Part shown: positions 10,416 through 18,949 of the stretch, piece by piece | Layout of the letters: every line of letters starts with the position of its first letter | How positions within the stretch are numbered: position 1 is the stretch's first letter | Source of the DNA: Candidatus Acidiferrales bacterium | GTDB lineage: Bacteria; Bacteroidota; Ignavibacteria; Kryptoniales; JAKASW01 | Assembly: GCA_035515795.1 (NCBI GenBank) | Contig: DATJAY010000012.1 | Location: 212,532 to 276,531 of the forward strand | Direction: 5' to 3' | Length of the DNA: 64,000 nt | Position numbers and translations under genes: made by a program | The notes under the pieces: generated by a model | Told to the model about the DNA's origin: nothing | Seen by the model: the letters and a program-made list of their open reading frames with translations, nothing else | The model's database searches: none

Positions 10416-10431
10416 TGGCACGAGGCTTGTC
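10416..10431 (+). promoter_or_regulatory. Sigma-54-like (-24/-12) promoter element
   Basis: TGGCACGAGGCTTGTC matches the RpoN consensus TGGCACG-N4-TTGCW in all of the -24 half and in TTG of the -12 half. The usual GC is GT here. It is 115 bases upstream of the first DUF4402 gene. Prediction only. Confidence 0.45.
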
Positions 10432-10546
10432 ACTGAATAGGGTAAGTATGAAAAAGATGAATTCAAAACAGGTTTTTAACAATGCGTCCCGCGAGTCGGG
10501 GCTCACAAATATTTCTAACAAACAAACAAACCTTAGGAGGTTTACA

Positions 10547-11044
10547 ATGAAAAAGTTAATGTTAGTTGCGGCGCTGGTTCTCGTATTCGCGGGAATGTCT
10601 TTTGCGCAGGATCATGCAAGTAGTACGGCGACAATCAACGCCAATATTCAAAAAGGATTGACCATTTCTGTGTCCAACGCGATCCTCGATTTGGGAAACC
10701 TTGTTGCGGGCACGACCCCGGCCGCCGTCAGCCCTCTTAGCGGCACGGTTCCGGCTTTCACTGTAACAGGAGATGGCGGACACGTGGTAAACGTTTCATA
10801 TGATGCAACGGTTACTCTGAACGGACCGAGTAGTGCAACGATGACCTTCAATTCGGATTTCAAGGGTGATGCGTCAGGTACACAAGGGAGCGCTGGTGCA
10901 GTTGGCGCGACAGTTACTTTGAGTGGTGCTTCTCCCGCTACTGGCAACTACTATTTCTGGCTTGGCGGCAATGTCGGTTCGATTGACCCCGCTCAGGCTC
11001 CGGGAAGTTACACTGGCACTTTCCACGTTTCAGTAAATTATTAA
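10547..11044 (+). CDS. Secreted DUF4402 protein, putative fibre subunit
   Basis: Small exported protein of 165 residues. A clear Sec signal peptide (MKKLMLVAALVLVFAGMSFAQ) precedes one DUF4402-type beta-sandwich domain, rich in Gly/Ser/Thr and ending in YYFWLGGNVG ... SYTGTFHVSVNY. Start chosen because TAGGAGG lies at 10534-10540, 6 bases before this ATG, and the signal peptide begins exactly here. DUF4402 proteins are often found beside chaperone-usher genes, as here, which suggests a pilin-like structural role; that role is inferred. A strong terminator follows, so it is probably transcribed more than the genes behind it, as expected for a major subunit. Confidence 0.85.
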   Translation: MKKLMLVAALVLVFAGMSFAQDHASSTATINANIQKGLTISVSNAILDLGNLVAGTTPAAVSPLSGTVPAFTVTGDGGHVVNVSYDATVTLNGPSSATMTFNSDFKGDASGTQGSAGAVGATVTLSGASPATGNYYFWLGGNVGSIDPAQAPGSYTGTFHVSVNY

Positions 11045-11100
11045 TTTAGATCGACGGTGCCTCCAGTGGTACGTCGTATCGTAAATATTGTAGGGACGCA

Positions 11101-11135
11101 AGAAGGCTTAGCAGTAGTGCTGAGCCTTCTTTTTT
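11101..11135 (+). terminator. Rho-independent terminator after first DUF4402 gene
   Basis: A 13-bp stem (11101-11113 with 11118-11130, one G-T wobble), a 4-base loop and a run of six T to 11135. It separates the first subunit gene from the chaperone-usher genes. Confidence 0.9.
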
Positions 11136-11187
11136 CTCGTCAAGTTTCCGCTGATGTTTTATGTCTTGATATGTTGAAACATGAAGG

Positions 11188-12108
11188 TTGAGTGAAATGA
11201 ACCGAATGAGTTATAGGTTAGGATTTGTTTTCGGAACACTTCTCGTTGCCTATCGGGCAAGTGCGCAAAATCCTTCGATAACGTTGACCCGCAACCTGTC
11301 CTTTGGCACCAATATTACAGGCACCGCAACAATAGCGTACAACAGTGCCAACGCTGCGGTATTTGCAGTTCAGTTTCCTAACTATACTGGAGCACCTACC
11401 GCCTCATTCACATTCATTCTGCCGGCTGATTTGACGGATGGTTACGGTGATAACTTACCGATTTCCTTTGCAGCGAATTCTGCCGCGTATCACGTTAATG
11501 TAAACAGCACGACTGGAGCAACTACGTTTAACCCAAATAACGGTCTGGACGGGAATTTGGGTACCGCTGCTCACATCGATTACTTCTGGCTCGGAGGAAC
11601 TATTACGCCAGGGAACAACTACACGGCGGCATCTTACATGGGCACAATAACTGTCCAGGTAACTGTCACGGTCGGCACGCAACAATACACGGCAAGTCAG
11701 ATCATTAATGTTACGGCATCGCTCTCGGGTAATGTTTCACTTTCAGCAAGCGGCACGCTCAACTTCAGCCCAATCGTTGCGGGCACAACCCCACCTTCAC
11801 TTGGTGCTCAGGCCGTCGGTGCCCCGACATTTACTGCAACTGGTTTTAGAAACCGGAGCACTGTGTCATTCCCCGCTACAGCGACTTTGAACGACGGTAA
11901 TGGCCACACGCTGACCTTCACAGCGAGTTTATACGGTTCAAGCACGAATAATCAAGCCGGGTCACATGCGATTACCTCGGGTTCGACCTTGGGCAGCACA
12001 ACCGGCGGGACCTTTTATTTCTGGCTCGGCGGTTCTCTGGGTTCGGTCCCAATAGGGCAGGTGGCCGGAACATATAGTGGTACATTTGCGATAAGGATGA
12101 CTTATTGA
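11188..12108 (+). CDS. Secreted tandem DUF4402-like protein
   Basis: Exported protein of 306 residues with two beta-sandwich modules (about 25-160 and 170-306). The second closely resembles the single-domain protein at 10547: both have LNFSPIVAGTTPP-like and FYFWLGGSLG motifs and end in a YSGTFAIRMTY strand. The start is ATG with a following Met at codon 4; the signal peptide ends near ...YRASAQ. It probably serves as a second or tip subunit of the same fibre. No catalytic motif is visible. It is 44 bases from the chaperone gene. Confidence 0.75.
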   Translation: MSEMNRMSYRLGFVFGTLLVAYRASAQNPSITLTRNLSFGTNITGTATIAYNSANAAVFAVQFPNYTGAPTASFTFILPADLTDGYGDNLPISFAANSAAYHVNVNSTTGATTFNPNNGLDGNLGTAAHIDYFWLGGTITPGNNYTAASYMGTITVQVTVTVGTQQYTASQIINVTASLSGNVSLSASGTLNFSPIVAGTTPPSLGAQAVGAPTFTATGFRNRSTVSFPATATLNDGNGHTLTFTASLYGSSTNNQAGSHAITSGSTLGSTTGGTFYFWLGGSLGSVPIGQVAGTYSGTFAIRMTY

Positions 12109-12152
12109 AGAAATGTCATGCAAGTTTCCATTCATTAGATTAAATTGATAGC

Positions 12153-12974
12153 ATGAAAAAAATCTTAACCTTCGCGATAGTTTTGCTGGTTACCTCGTTT
12201 GTCAAGGCACAAGTGATTGTTGCACCGACGATCTTATTCATGAGCGACCAGTCCAGATTCGGAACGTTTGTGGTGATGAATCGATCGAACACACCTCAGG
12301 AGATTTCCATAACATTCAAGTTTGGATTCCCTGAATCTGATTCATCCGGAAATATCAGGATGCAATACGATGACAGTTCCATGGCAGACAAGCATTCATG
12401 CCAGCCATGGATCAAAGGGTTTCCGCAGAAGTTCGTCGTTAATCCCGGCCAGCAGCAAGTTGTCAGACTGGTCGTCGCCCCGCCGCCAGGAATCCAGGAT
12501 GGAGAGTATTGGACAAGGTTGGTAACAAGTTCAACTCCTCAGGCAAAGGTAATCGACACGGTAAGGACCGGAATTACAGCTAACATTACCTTTGTTCTCG
12601 AACAGGTCACAACCATTATTTACAGAAGGGGAAACGTTTCAACAAGTGTCAGTCTACCCGACATTGAAATTAAGCAGGACACAGCCTCGATAAATTTGCT
12701 TGCTCGTGTGACGAAAGGAGGGAATTCTCCTTTTTTTGGAAAAATCTCTGGCGAGGTTCAGGACAAGGCCGGGAACAAATTATACGATGAAGAAGAGGTC
12801 ATCGCAGTTTATCGGGACGACATGGTTTTTAAATTTGCAGTGCCTCTTTCCAAGCTGCCGCAGGGTATGTACACTGCCGCTATCAAGCTGTCATCGGAAA
12901 GAACCGATATTTCGCAGGATGACCTTTTAAAAACCGCGGCAGTGGAAAAAACCATAAAATTTTCAGTCCAGTAG
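12153..12974 (+). CDS. PapD-like periplasmic chaperone
   Basis: Exported protein of 273 residues whose N-terminal half matches a pilus-assembly-chaperone immunoglobulin fold: strand VIVAPTILFMSD, SRFGTFVVMNRSNTPQEISITF, then a basic and proline-rich stretch (VNPGQQQVVRLVVAPPPG) like the F1-G1 region of PapD proteins. Signal peptide MKKILTFAIVLLVTSFVKAQ. The C-terminal half is a second beta domain. It is expected to hold DUF4402 subunits in the periplasm and deliver them to the usher-like protein downstream. The assignment rests on fold-like pattern and neighbours rather than strong motifs. Confidence 0.65.
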   Translation: MKKILTFAIVLLVTSFVKAQVIVAPTILFMSDQSRFGTFVVMNRSNTPQEISITFKFGFPESDSSGNIRMQYDDSSMADKHSCQPWIKGFPQKFVVNPGQQQVVRLVVAPPPGIQDGEYWTRLVTSSTPQAKVIDTVRTGITANITFVLEQVTTIIYRRGNVSTSVSLPDIEIKQDTASINLLARVTKGGNSPFFGKISGEVQDKAGNKLYDEEEVIAVYRDDMVFKFAVPLSKLPQGMYTAAIKLSSERTDISQDDLLKTAAVEKTIKFSVQ

Positions 12975-13013
12975 AAATTATGTTTAACTCAGAATCAATA
13001 ATCATCTATTTAA

Positions 13014-13196
13014 ATTTTTGAAAACCTTAGAGCGGGACAAAATATCTGTACAAAAGCTTCGTGGATATGGATAATTGCAGCGAGCCTTCTCATTGTCGGG
13101 AAAGCGGGGGGACAAACAAACTTCGAGCAGTCTCAATCACAGGAAATCTATCTCTCTTTCAATTATAACGGACTGGTAAACACCGTAATCACTGCG
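13014..13196 (+). other. In-frame signal-peptide region of the usher gene lacking a normal start
   Basis: The reading frame of the usher-like gene is open upstream to a TAA at 13011. This stretch encodes a good signal-peptide pattern (KASWIWIIAASLLIVGKAGGQ) followed by ordinary mature sequence, but no ATG, GTG or TTG is in frame. A TTG at 13018 in another frame gives MKTLERDKISVQK, a plausible basic n-region, and would join this frame by a one-base shift near the AAAA at 13052-13055. Either the start codon is unusual or one base is missing. Confidence 0.55.
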
Positions 13197-16067
13197 GTGT
13201 ATCAGGACGATTCGATCTATATTCCTATCGGGGCAATTTTCAAAGAACTTGAAATTGATAGGACAATCAGCCTTCGAGATTCCACAATTAAAGGATTCTT
13301 TGTCAGACAAAACGATTTATATGAAATAAATTTTGCAAGACATATTGCACGCCTGAACAGGAGAACAATAAAGTTCGACAGTAGCCAAGTAATCATCGGC
13401 CATTTGGACTATTATGTTTTGCCATCCCTCCTCAACAAGATTTTTAGCTTAGACTTTTCTGTCGACATGAGTTCGTTGGCGCTTTCGCTTACGACGGAAC
13501 AAGAGCTTCCGATCGTTACTGAATACCAGAGAGAAGCGCGGAGGAATTATCTCGTTACTACACCGCAGGCGTCATTCATACAGGCACCCCTTGCCTATCC
13601 CCGCCATCGTTCACTATTAAATGGAGGGGTAATGGACTATTCGCTTACAGGCTTCGCTGGAATGGGACAATCGGCTTATAACTATGATTTTACCGGCGGG
13701 GGAGAAATTCTCGGCGGAGAAGCCGAAGGTACAATCTTCGGAAATTTTTCGGACAGGACCTCCAAAATTTATTCTAGTGACATTAGCTGGAAATACGTTT
13801 TTGATTCGACCAAGTACATCACTTATGCGGGCCTGGGCAATCTCTATTCGAATGGCTTGACACAGTATGGATTCCGCGGCGTTCAGCTTTCGAACGAACC
13901 GGTTTCTATAAGGACAATTTTCGGCAAATACGTCATCGATGCAAAAACAAACCCAAATTGGGACGTGGAGCTTTATCTTAATGGTCAACTTGTCGGATAT
14001 TCGAGAGCCGATGCGGACGGCAACGCGCATTTTTCGATACCTCTCGTCTACGGCACTTCATTTGTGCAGCTCAAATATTACGGACCGAGCGGAGAGGTGA
14101 TTGAATCCGACCGCAGACTTCAAATACCATTCACATTCCTACCGACAGGGCAAATTACATATACGGTCGGCGGCGGCAAGCTTAACAATACGGACTATAA
14201 CTTTATTTCAGGCGATGTTGCAGCGGGAATTTCCGACTGGATGACGGATAAGATTGGTTTGGACTATGTTGATGATCCGATTTTCGCAAAACCTCTCCTG
14301 TACAATTCGCTTTCGTTGAGAGTTGGCACCGAATACATGATAAGCCTTGACGCTGCGCCGTCTGCCTATTATCGCTCTACTTTTGACGCGCTCTATGCTT
14401 CACAAACGGCGTTCGATGTAGAGTATACTCGGTATCGGAATAATCTGCTTTACAATCCGAGCGAAAAGCTGCAGGACGCCCAGGCAGATGTTTTTATCCC
14501 GGTCATTTTCCCGATCGGTTCGTTTAACCTTAGAGCCGCTGCAATCGGGCAGGAATATGTAAATGGACAAAGGGCTTACAGCTATTCCTCCTACATAAGC
14601 TCGAGTGCCGGACAGTTCAACGCATCGTTGGGCTATCTTTTATCGGTTCTCAATTATGGCGGAGGGGTCATAAGAAGTTATGGATTGACTGCCAACGTTT
14701 TGTACTCGTTGATATTCCAGGAGGGAGCATTCGATTTTCTGAACGGATCACTCCTGGATCTAACCATGAGATACGGAGTTCTCAAGAATTCTCTCGACGA
14801 TATAAGGTTAGAGTTTTCAAAGAATGTCCAGCAATATGTGAGAGTCTCCGCCGCAGTTGAGAGAGACTTCGTGAATAAATTCACCACGTTTAATTTACAG
14901 GTAGTAGCGGATTTACCCTTCACTCGTTCGACAAGCAACGCTCAGATTCAGAACGGCAAGTCATGGTTCAGTGAAAATGTTTCTGGCTCGATTGGTTATG
15001 ACAGCCGATATCGCCATTTTGTCTTCAACGATCTCGGATGGGTTGGGCATTCAGCCGCTTCCATGAGGATGTACGTGGATAACAACAACGACGGCAAGTA
15101 TGACGCAGGCGACGAGGTCATCGATGGCACAGTAACTTTGAGGCAGGCCGTGTCGTCTGAAATCTCGAGTGATGGCATTCTAAGGGAATGGAATCTTCTG
15201 CCTTATACACAGTACAGTGCAGATATAGACATTAGCTCAATCAAAAACCCTTTGTTGATTCCAAAACAAAAATCATTTTCGTTCGTCACAGATCCTAATT
15301 CCTATAAGTCCATCGATATACCGTTCTTCGCAGGAGGAATTGTCGATGGCACCGTATTGAAAATCTCCGGCGAGACCGCGACGGCGATCCCGGGTTTAAC
15401 TCTCGAAATCAAATCTGTCGGTTCTGATTTCCAGAAAGCTATTTCGATTTTCGGTGACGGTAGTTTCTATTATATGGGCCTGCCCCCCGGAAAATATGAA
15501 GCCTATGTCGACTCGAGCCAGCTCTCTATGCTAGGGTTGGACGCCGATCCTGCTATTTTGAAGTTTGAGGTCAAGCCGACGAAGAATGGAGACTACGTTG
15601 AAGGTTTGAAGATTTTGTTGCATGACAAAAAGTCGCAGACCACGGGAGAACTAATTGAGAGGTTTCCTGCAGGTGAGGCGACCAAATGGATTGTTTACAA
15701 AGAAAGATCCGCGATCACCGAAGGCAAGTTTAGAATACAACTTGGCGCTTTCTCCACGCGTAAACGAGCCGAAAAATTTGCGGTGAATTTGAGACAGAGA
15801 ACCGGACAGCGGTTAGACGTTTCTCTAAGAAGAAATTCAAATTTGTATGTGGTTCAGTCTGAACCTATTAGCAGAAAAGAAGATGCCGTGGATAGACTTA
15901 TTAAGTTCTTGGACAGGTTCCAGTTCGAGGACGCCTTCATGACATACGAAGGAGGTGACCCGATCAAGTATCTTTACTCGATCCAAATAGCGGTAACCGT
16001 ATACGCATTCAAGATTCTCAGGAGTTTATCAGCTCTTCATGGGGAATCCTTTCATATTCAAAGGTAA
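13197..16067 (+). CDS. Usher-like outer-membrane protein with C-terminal SPOR domain
   Basis: 956 residues from the first conventional start (GTG); the true protein probably begins about 60 codons earlier. The N-terminal part (1-130) resembles a periplasmic usher domain. A long aromatic and glycine-rich beta-barrel region (about 150-600) contains a usher-like segment, VELYLNGQLVGYSRADADG then IPLVYGTSFVQLKYYGPSGE, near 260-300. A calcium-type loop DNNNDGKYDAGDE near 625-637 and a CarboxypepD-like beta domain (about 700-810) follow. A SPOR-type peptidoglycan-binding domain (FRIQLGAFSTRKRAEKFAVNL) lies near 845-915. I know of no standard usher with a SPOR module. The last 40 residues may be frame-shifted. 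Usher function is inferred from context. Confidence 0.65.
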   Translation: MYQDDSIYIPIGAIFKELEIDRTISLRDSTIKGFFVRQNDLYEINFARHIARLNRRTIKFDSSQVIIGHLDYYVLPSLLNKIFSLDFSVDMSSLALSLTTEQELPIVTEYQREARRNYLVTTPQASFIQAPLAYPRHRSLLNGGVMDYSLTGFAGMGQSAYNYDFTGGGEILGGEAEGTIFGNFSDRTSKIYSSDISWKYVFDSTKYITYAGLGNLYSNGLTQYGFRGVQLSNEPVSIRTIFGKYVIDAKTNPNWDVELYLNGQLVGYSRADADGNAHFSIPLVYGTSFVQLKYYGPSGEVIESDRRLQIPFTFLPTGQITYTVGGGKLNNTDYNFISGDVAAGISDWMTDKIGLDYVDDPIFAKPLLYNSLSLRVGTEYMISLDAAPSAYYRSTFDALYASQTAFDVEYTRYRNNLLYNPSEKLQDAQADVFIPVIFPIGSFNLRAAAIGQEYVNGQRAYSYSSYISSSAGQFNASLGYLLSVLNYGGGVIRSYGLTANVLYSLIFQEGAFDFLNGSLLDLTMRYGVLKNSLDDIRLEFSKNVQQYVRVSAAVERDFVNKFTTFNLQVVADLPFTRSTSNAQIQNGKSWFSENVSGSIGYDSRYRHFVFNDLGWVGHSAASMRMYVDNNNDGKYDAGDEVIDGTVTLRQAVSSEISSDGILREWNLLPYTQYSADIDISSIKNPLLIPKQKSFSFVTDPNSYKSIDIPFFAGGIVDGTVLKISGETATAIPGLTLEIKSVGSDFQKAISIFGDGSFYYMGLPPGKYEAYVDSSQLSMLGLDADPAILKFEVKPTKNGDYVEGLKILLHDKKSQTTGELIERFPAGEATKWIVYKERSAITEGKFRIQLGAFSTRKRAEKFAVNLRQRTGQRLDVSLRRNSNLYVVQSEPISRKEDAVDRLIKFLDRFQFEDAFMTYEGGDPIKYLYSIQIAVTVYAFKILRSLSALHGESFHIQR

Positions 16068-16218
16068 TTATTACCGATGAACCCAAGGTAATCTTTAGCA
16101 AGAAAAAACCACCAAGCCTTGTAACTATCAATAAATCAAGTTGTTATGCAACACGATAGAGTTGTCTTGATTCCACAGATTCTTGGCATTGCCTTCGCAA
16201 GATTAAGAGCAGAAGGCA

Positions 16219-16578
16219 ATGAAAAGAAAATTGAACATATCGCTCCTCCTCCCGGTGATCGGGTTGCTCGTGTGGACGTCAAATTCACAGGCTCAACAGG
16301 TGGCGACCGCAACTGCAAGAGTAACCCTCACGGTAATTCCCGCGGCGGGGATTAACTTTACTCAGACAAATTCCACAAAAACATCTTCCTCGGTAAACCA
16401 ATCCAATGGCAGTGGAATTACTTTGCATACAACCAGCAACGTGGCCGTCATGATGAACTCTTCCAGCGGCAAAAAGATGTTGAATGACAACCACGTCGGG
16501 CAGGGAGTTACAAAAACCATTACTTCAAAAGAACTCAACGACGTTTCAAAAGTTGAAATAATATACCTCGGAAGCTAA
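16219..16578 (+). CDS. Small secreted protein, possible minor fibre subunit
   Basis: 119 residues with a signal peptide (MKRKLNISLLLPVIGLLVW... ending near SQAQ) and a Thr/Ser/Asn-rich mature part beginning ATATARVTLTVIPAAGINF, similar in style to the first strand of the DUF4402 proteins upstream. AGAAGG just precedes the ATG. It closes the fibre locus and is probably a short subunit or terminator of polymerisation; function is unknown and based on neighbours only. Confidence 0.6.
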   Translation: MKRKLNISLLLPVIGLLVWTSNSQAQQVATATARVTLTVIPAAGINFTQTNSTKTSSSVNQSNGSGITLHTTSNVAVMMNSSSGKKMLNDNHVGQGVTKTITSKELNDVSKVEIIYLGS

Positions 16579-16873
16579 AGCTCCGCGTATTTCTTCACCC
16601 CTACACGAAAACTCATTTCAGGAAATAATTGTAATCCCAATTTACTTTAGCGTAATACTACACGTGCCATAGCGGGCAGGACAGGTTATTCTATCGTATT
16701 TTCCATCAATTCGGCGGCATACTAGGTGCAGATTGGCCCTACAGTGGTACATACCATGACGGCGCAGTAGAATGTTTTTTGAGACGTTGGTTCATTTTTG
16801 CCAAGGCGATGCCCTTGTATGTAATCGAATCCAGCTACTAGTTATGTTACAAAATTTATTCGAGAGAGGTTAA
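16579..16873. other. Intergenic region without recognised features
   Basis: 295 bases between the fibre locus and the PAS gene. No gene, terminator with T-run or clear promoter was found. Confidence 0.5.
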
Positions 16874-17347
16874 GTGGCGAATTTTACAATAACAGCAGAT
16901 TTCTACAGACTGTTTGAGACCGTGAAAATTCCGTTCGTTGTGACCGATTGCGATCTTAGCTTGGTCTATGCAAACCAGTTTGCGCACGAAGCGCTTCCGA
17001 TGACACTAGAGATCGGAAAACGCCTCAACATAGAAGAGTTCTTGCAGGCTGAAGACTCGTCTGCATTCGATGCCGTTGTCGATGAGTGTAAAAAGCAGGG
17101 GGAGGGGATCGGAACTCTTAAGCAAAGGGATGTCGACAAATACTTCAAGGTGAAGGCGTATTATCTCAGAGGTCCCGATAGCGAGATAGTATTTCATTTC
17201 GACGATGTCTCTCAAGTAAGGGTTCTCGAAACGCAATTTTATGAGCATCTCGTCGATCTGTACAACCAATTGGAAACCAAGGAGCGCGAGATCTCAACCC
17301 TCAAGTCTAAGGTGCTTCAATCTAAAGAGATGAGCCGTAAGATTTGA
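16874..17347 (+). CDS. PAS-domain protein with C-terminal coiled coil
   Basis: 157 residues. One PAS fold (about 10-120: FETVKIPFVVTDCDLSLVYANQFAHEAL, later YFKVKAYYLRG ... VFHFDDVSQ) is followed by a heptad-like coiled coil (LETQFYEHLVDLYNQLETKEREISTLKSKVLQ, written here in parts). There is no histidine kinase, GGDEF or DNA-binding domain, so it is a stand-alone sensor or partner protein. GTG start with GAGAGAGG upstream (16862-16869). It converges with the nirK operon and may sense redox or small ligands; the ligand is unknown. Confidence 0.7.
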   Translation: MANFTITADFYRLFETVKIPFVVTDCDLSLVYANQFAHEALPMTLEIGKRLNIEEFLQAEDSSAFDAVVDECKKQGEGIGTLKQRDVDKYFKVKAYYLRGPDSEIVFHFDDVSQVRVLETQFYEHLVDLYNQLETKEREISTLKSKVLQSKEMSRKI

Positions 17348-17394
17348 GTCCCGCCGGAAAAACCTTCAGTCCATCTTCCTAGAATTCCTTCCAG

Positions 17395-18258
17395 TCAAAC
17401 CGTCTGCAACTGTTCGAGGCTCCCCTTGAAAATCTTATATCTATCTTCATGCGGCAGGGTACTATTAATCAAAGGATAGAGAATGAGTTCTTCTTTCTTA
17501 TTGTGAGTCGCCAGCTTGCCGATCAATTGGTTGAGTATGCCGTGAATTGTCTTCACGTCAGTCTTGTCGGCAGGAGTGGAAATGCAGGACACAATCTCGC
17601 GATGTTCTGAAATCATTACGCGCACCGGTCTCATTTGCTCTGGGGTCGCATGGTCTCCGAAAGAAGGGAACAACAAAGTTTCTTCAAGTTCGATATGCTT
17701 CAGAAGCTGTGCCCTGGTTTTTGAGTAAAGCCTTGTTGCGCTTCTTTGCTCGGGGGCCGCCCGCAGCGACGATATGTTCAAATCAATCCTTCTATGGTCG
17801 AGTTCAAATAGAGACCAAACATCCGATTTCTTTCTCTCTTTTTCCATGTGATGGACTTTTTCAATTAGAGAATCCAATTCCTGTTCTGAAAGTTTCTTTC
17901 CCAACCTGGCAATTAAAATGTTTTCCTCTTCGCTGAAATGTTTGCCTAGTAGAACCAAAAAATCATCGATCTGTGATCTCAATAATTGAACGTCGCCATG
18001 GCCGAATGTCGCTTCAATCATGTCGAGACCGTGTTTTATTTCTTTGTGTTCTCGTATCATGTCGTTTACAAATTTCAGATCGTCGTCGGCGGCGTACAGA
18101 GTGAGTTCTTCAGCTTCGGCGTGAGGCACGAGATATTCCTCACAATAGGACAGTAGAAGTGATGCGTCGGTCGGGGTCTCTTTTGCTCGGTCGGCTAGTG
18201 ATTTTATTGCGCCGATAAGCTGACTGTGGTGTGTATGTAGTTTTTCGAGCGAGCTCAT
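17395..18258 (-). CDS. Tandem hemerythrin (HHE) domain protein
   Basis: 287 residues with two hemerythrin-like four-helix domains. First: H near 9-10 (LHTHHSQL), PHAEAEE, IREHKEIKHG, GKHFSEEE. Second: ELDHRRID, LKHIELEETLLFP, ISEHREIV, THNKKEELILYP. His and Glu positions fit di-iron sites able to bind O2 or NO. As the last gene of the nirK operon it may bind NO made by the reductase or repair nitrosylated centres, as proposed for RIC/YtfE-type proteins; that role is inferred from context. It begins 20 bases after the SCO gene. Confidence 0.85.
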   Translation of the reverse strand: MSSLEKLHTHHSQLIGAIKSLADRAKETPTDASLLLSYCEEYLVPHAEAEELTLYAADDDLKFVNDMIREHKEIKHGLDMIEATFGHGDVQLLRSQIDDFLVLLGKHFSEEENILIARLGKKLSEQELDSLIEKVHHMEKERKKSDVWSLFELDHRRIDLNISSLRAAPEQRSATRLYSKTRAQLLKHIELEETLLFPSFGDHATPEQMRPVRVMISEHREIVSCISTPADKTDVKTIHGILNQLIGKLATHNKKEELILYPLINSTLPHEDRYKIFKGSLEQLQTV

Positions 18259-18277
18259 TTTCTTTCCTTTTTTTTGC

Positions 18278-18949
18278 TTAGTTTTGCTCTGAACATGACC
18301 TTACAGCGTCCACGATGTCGTCTATGGACCGATTCAAACCGAAATGCTTAAAAACGATCTCCCCTTGCTTGTTGAGAACGGTTATTTGGCTCGAATGGAA
18401 AAAATCTCCGTTGGATTTCATCTTGAATTCGACTCCGAGAACTTCTGCGAGCGAACGAATGTCGTCTTCTTTGCCGGATAGAAGCTCCCAATCTCTGCCG
18501 AGCCGTTGATTCTTGGCAAGTGTCTTTAGAGCCTGAGGCGAATCTCTCTTTGGATCGAAGGAAACGAGAACGAATCCGGCCTTCCCTTTGAGATCATCCC
18601 GCAGGCTCGATTCGATTCTTTTCATGTCGTTGATCGTCAAGGGACAGGCGTACGTGCAGTGAGAATAGAACATTGCCACGATTTCAACTTTCCCCTCTAG
18701 ATCGGCTATGTTGATCGAATTGCCATCTTGATTTTCCCAAGTTGAACCGAGTTGATAGACGGAATTTCCGGTCACCGGGAGAGAATCGGCATTCTCTACA
18801 CAACACATCCTATCATTTCTTCGGTCTGCCGATCGGGCAGACTGGTTGTTTTTGTATTTTGATTCGGCTTTCTTTTGAGACAGGACCGCCGATTCAAGTG
18901 AAATGGTTAAGACTGCGGCCGTCAATAAAGAGAAGAAGATTGTTTTCAT
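18278..18949 (-). CDS. SCO1/SenC-family copper chaperone
   Basis: 223 residues with an N-terminal signal peptide and a thioredoxin-like fold. The copper ligands of the SCO family are all present: Cys98 and Cys102 in FYSHCTYACP, and His185 in GDFFHSSQ. SCO proteins deliver copper to respiratory oxidases and related cupro-enzymes; here the neighbour is the copper nitrite reductase, so it probably matures NirK. Its ATG overlaps the stop of the upstream gene by 4 bases, indicating translational coupling. Confidence 0.92.
   Translation of the reverse strand: MKTIFFSLLTAAVLTISLESAVLSQKKAESKYKNNQSARSADRRNDRMCCVENADSLPVTGNSVYQLGSTWENQDGNSINIADLEGKVEIVAMFYSHCTYACPLTINDMKRIESSLRDDLKGKAGFVLVSFDPKRDSPQALKTLAKNQRLGRDWELLSGKEDDIRSLAEVLGVEFKMKSNGDFFHSSQITVLNKQGEIVFKHFGLNRSIDDIVDAVRSCSEQN

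Larger units (their letters stand above)
10151..10546 (+). other. Intergenic region upstream of the DUF4402 locus
   Basis: 396 bases with no gene I can support. It holds the inverted repeat at 10331-10354, the sigma-54-like element at 10416-10431, and a leader of about 105 bases. Codons in frame with the downstream gene are open back to a GTG at 10415 but read as a polar stretch before a clear signal peptide, so they are taken as untranslated leader. Confidence 0.6.
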
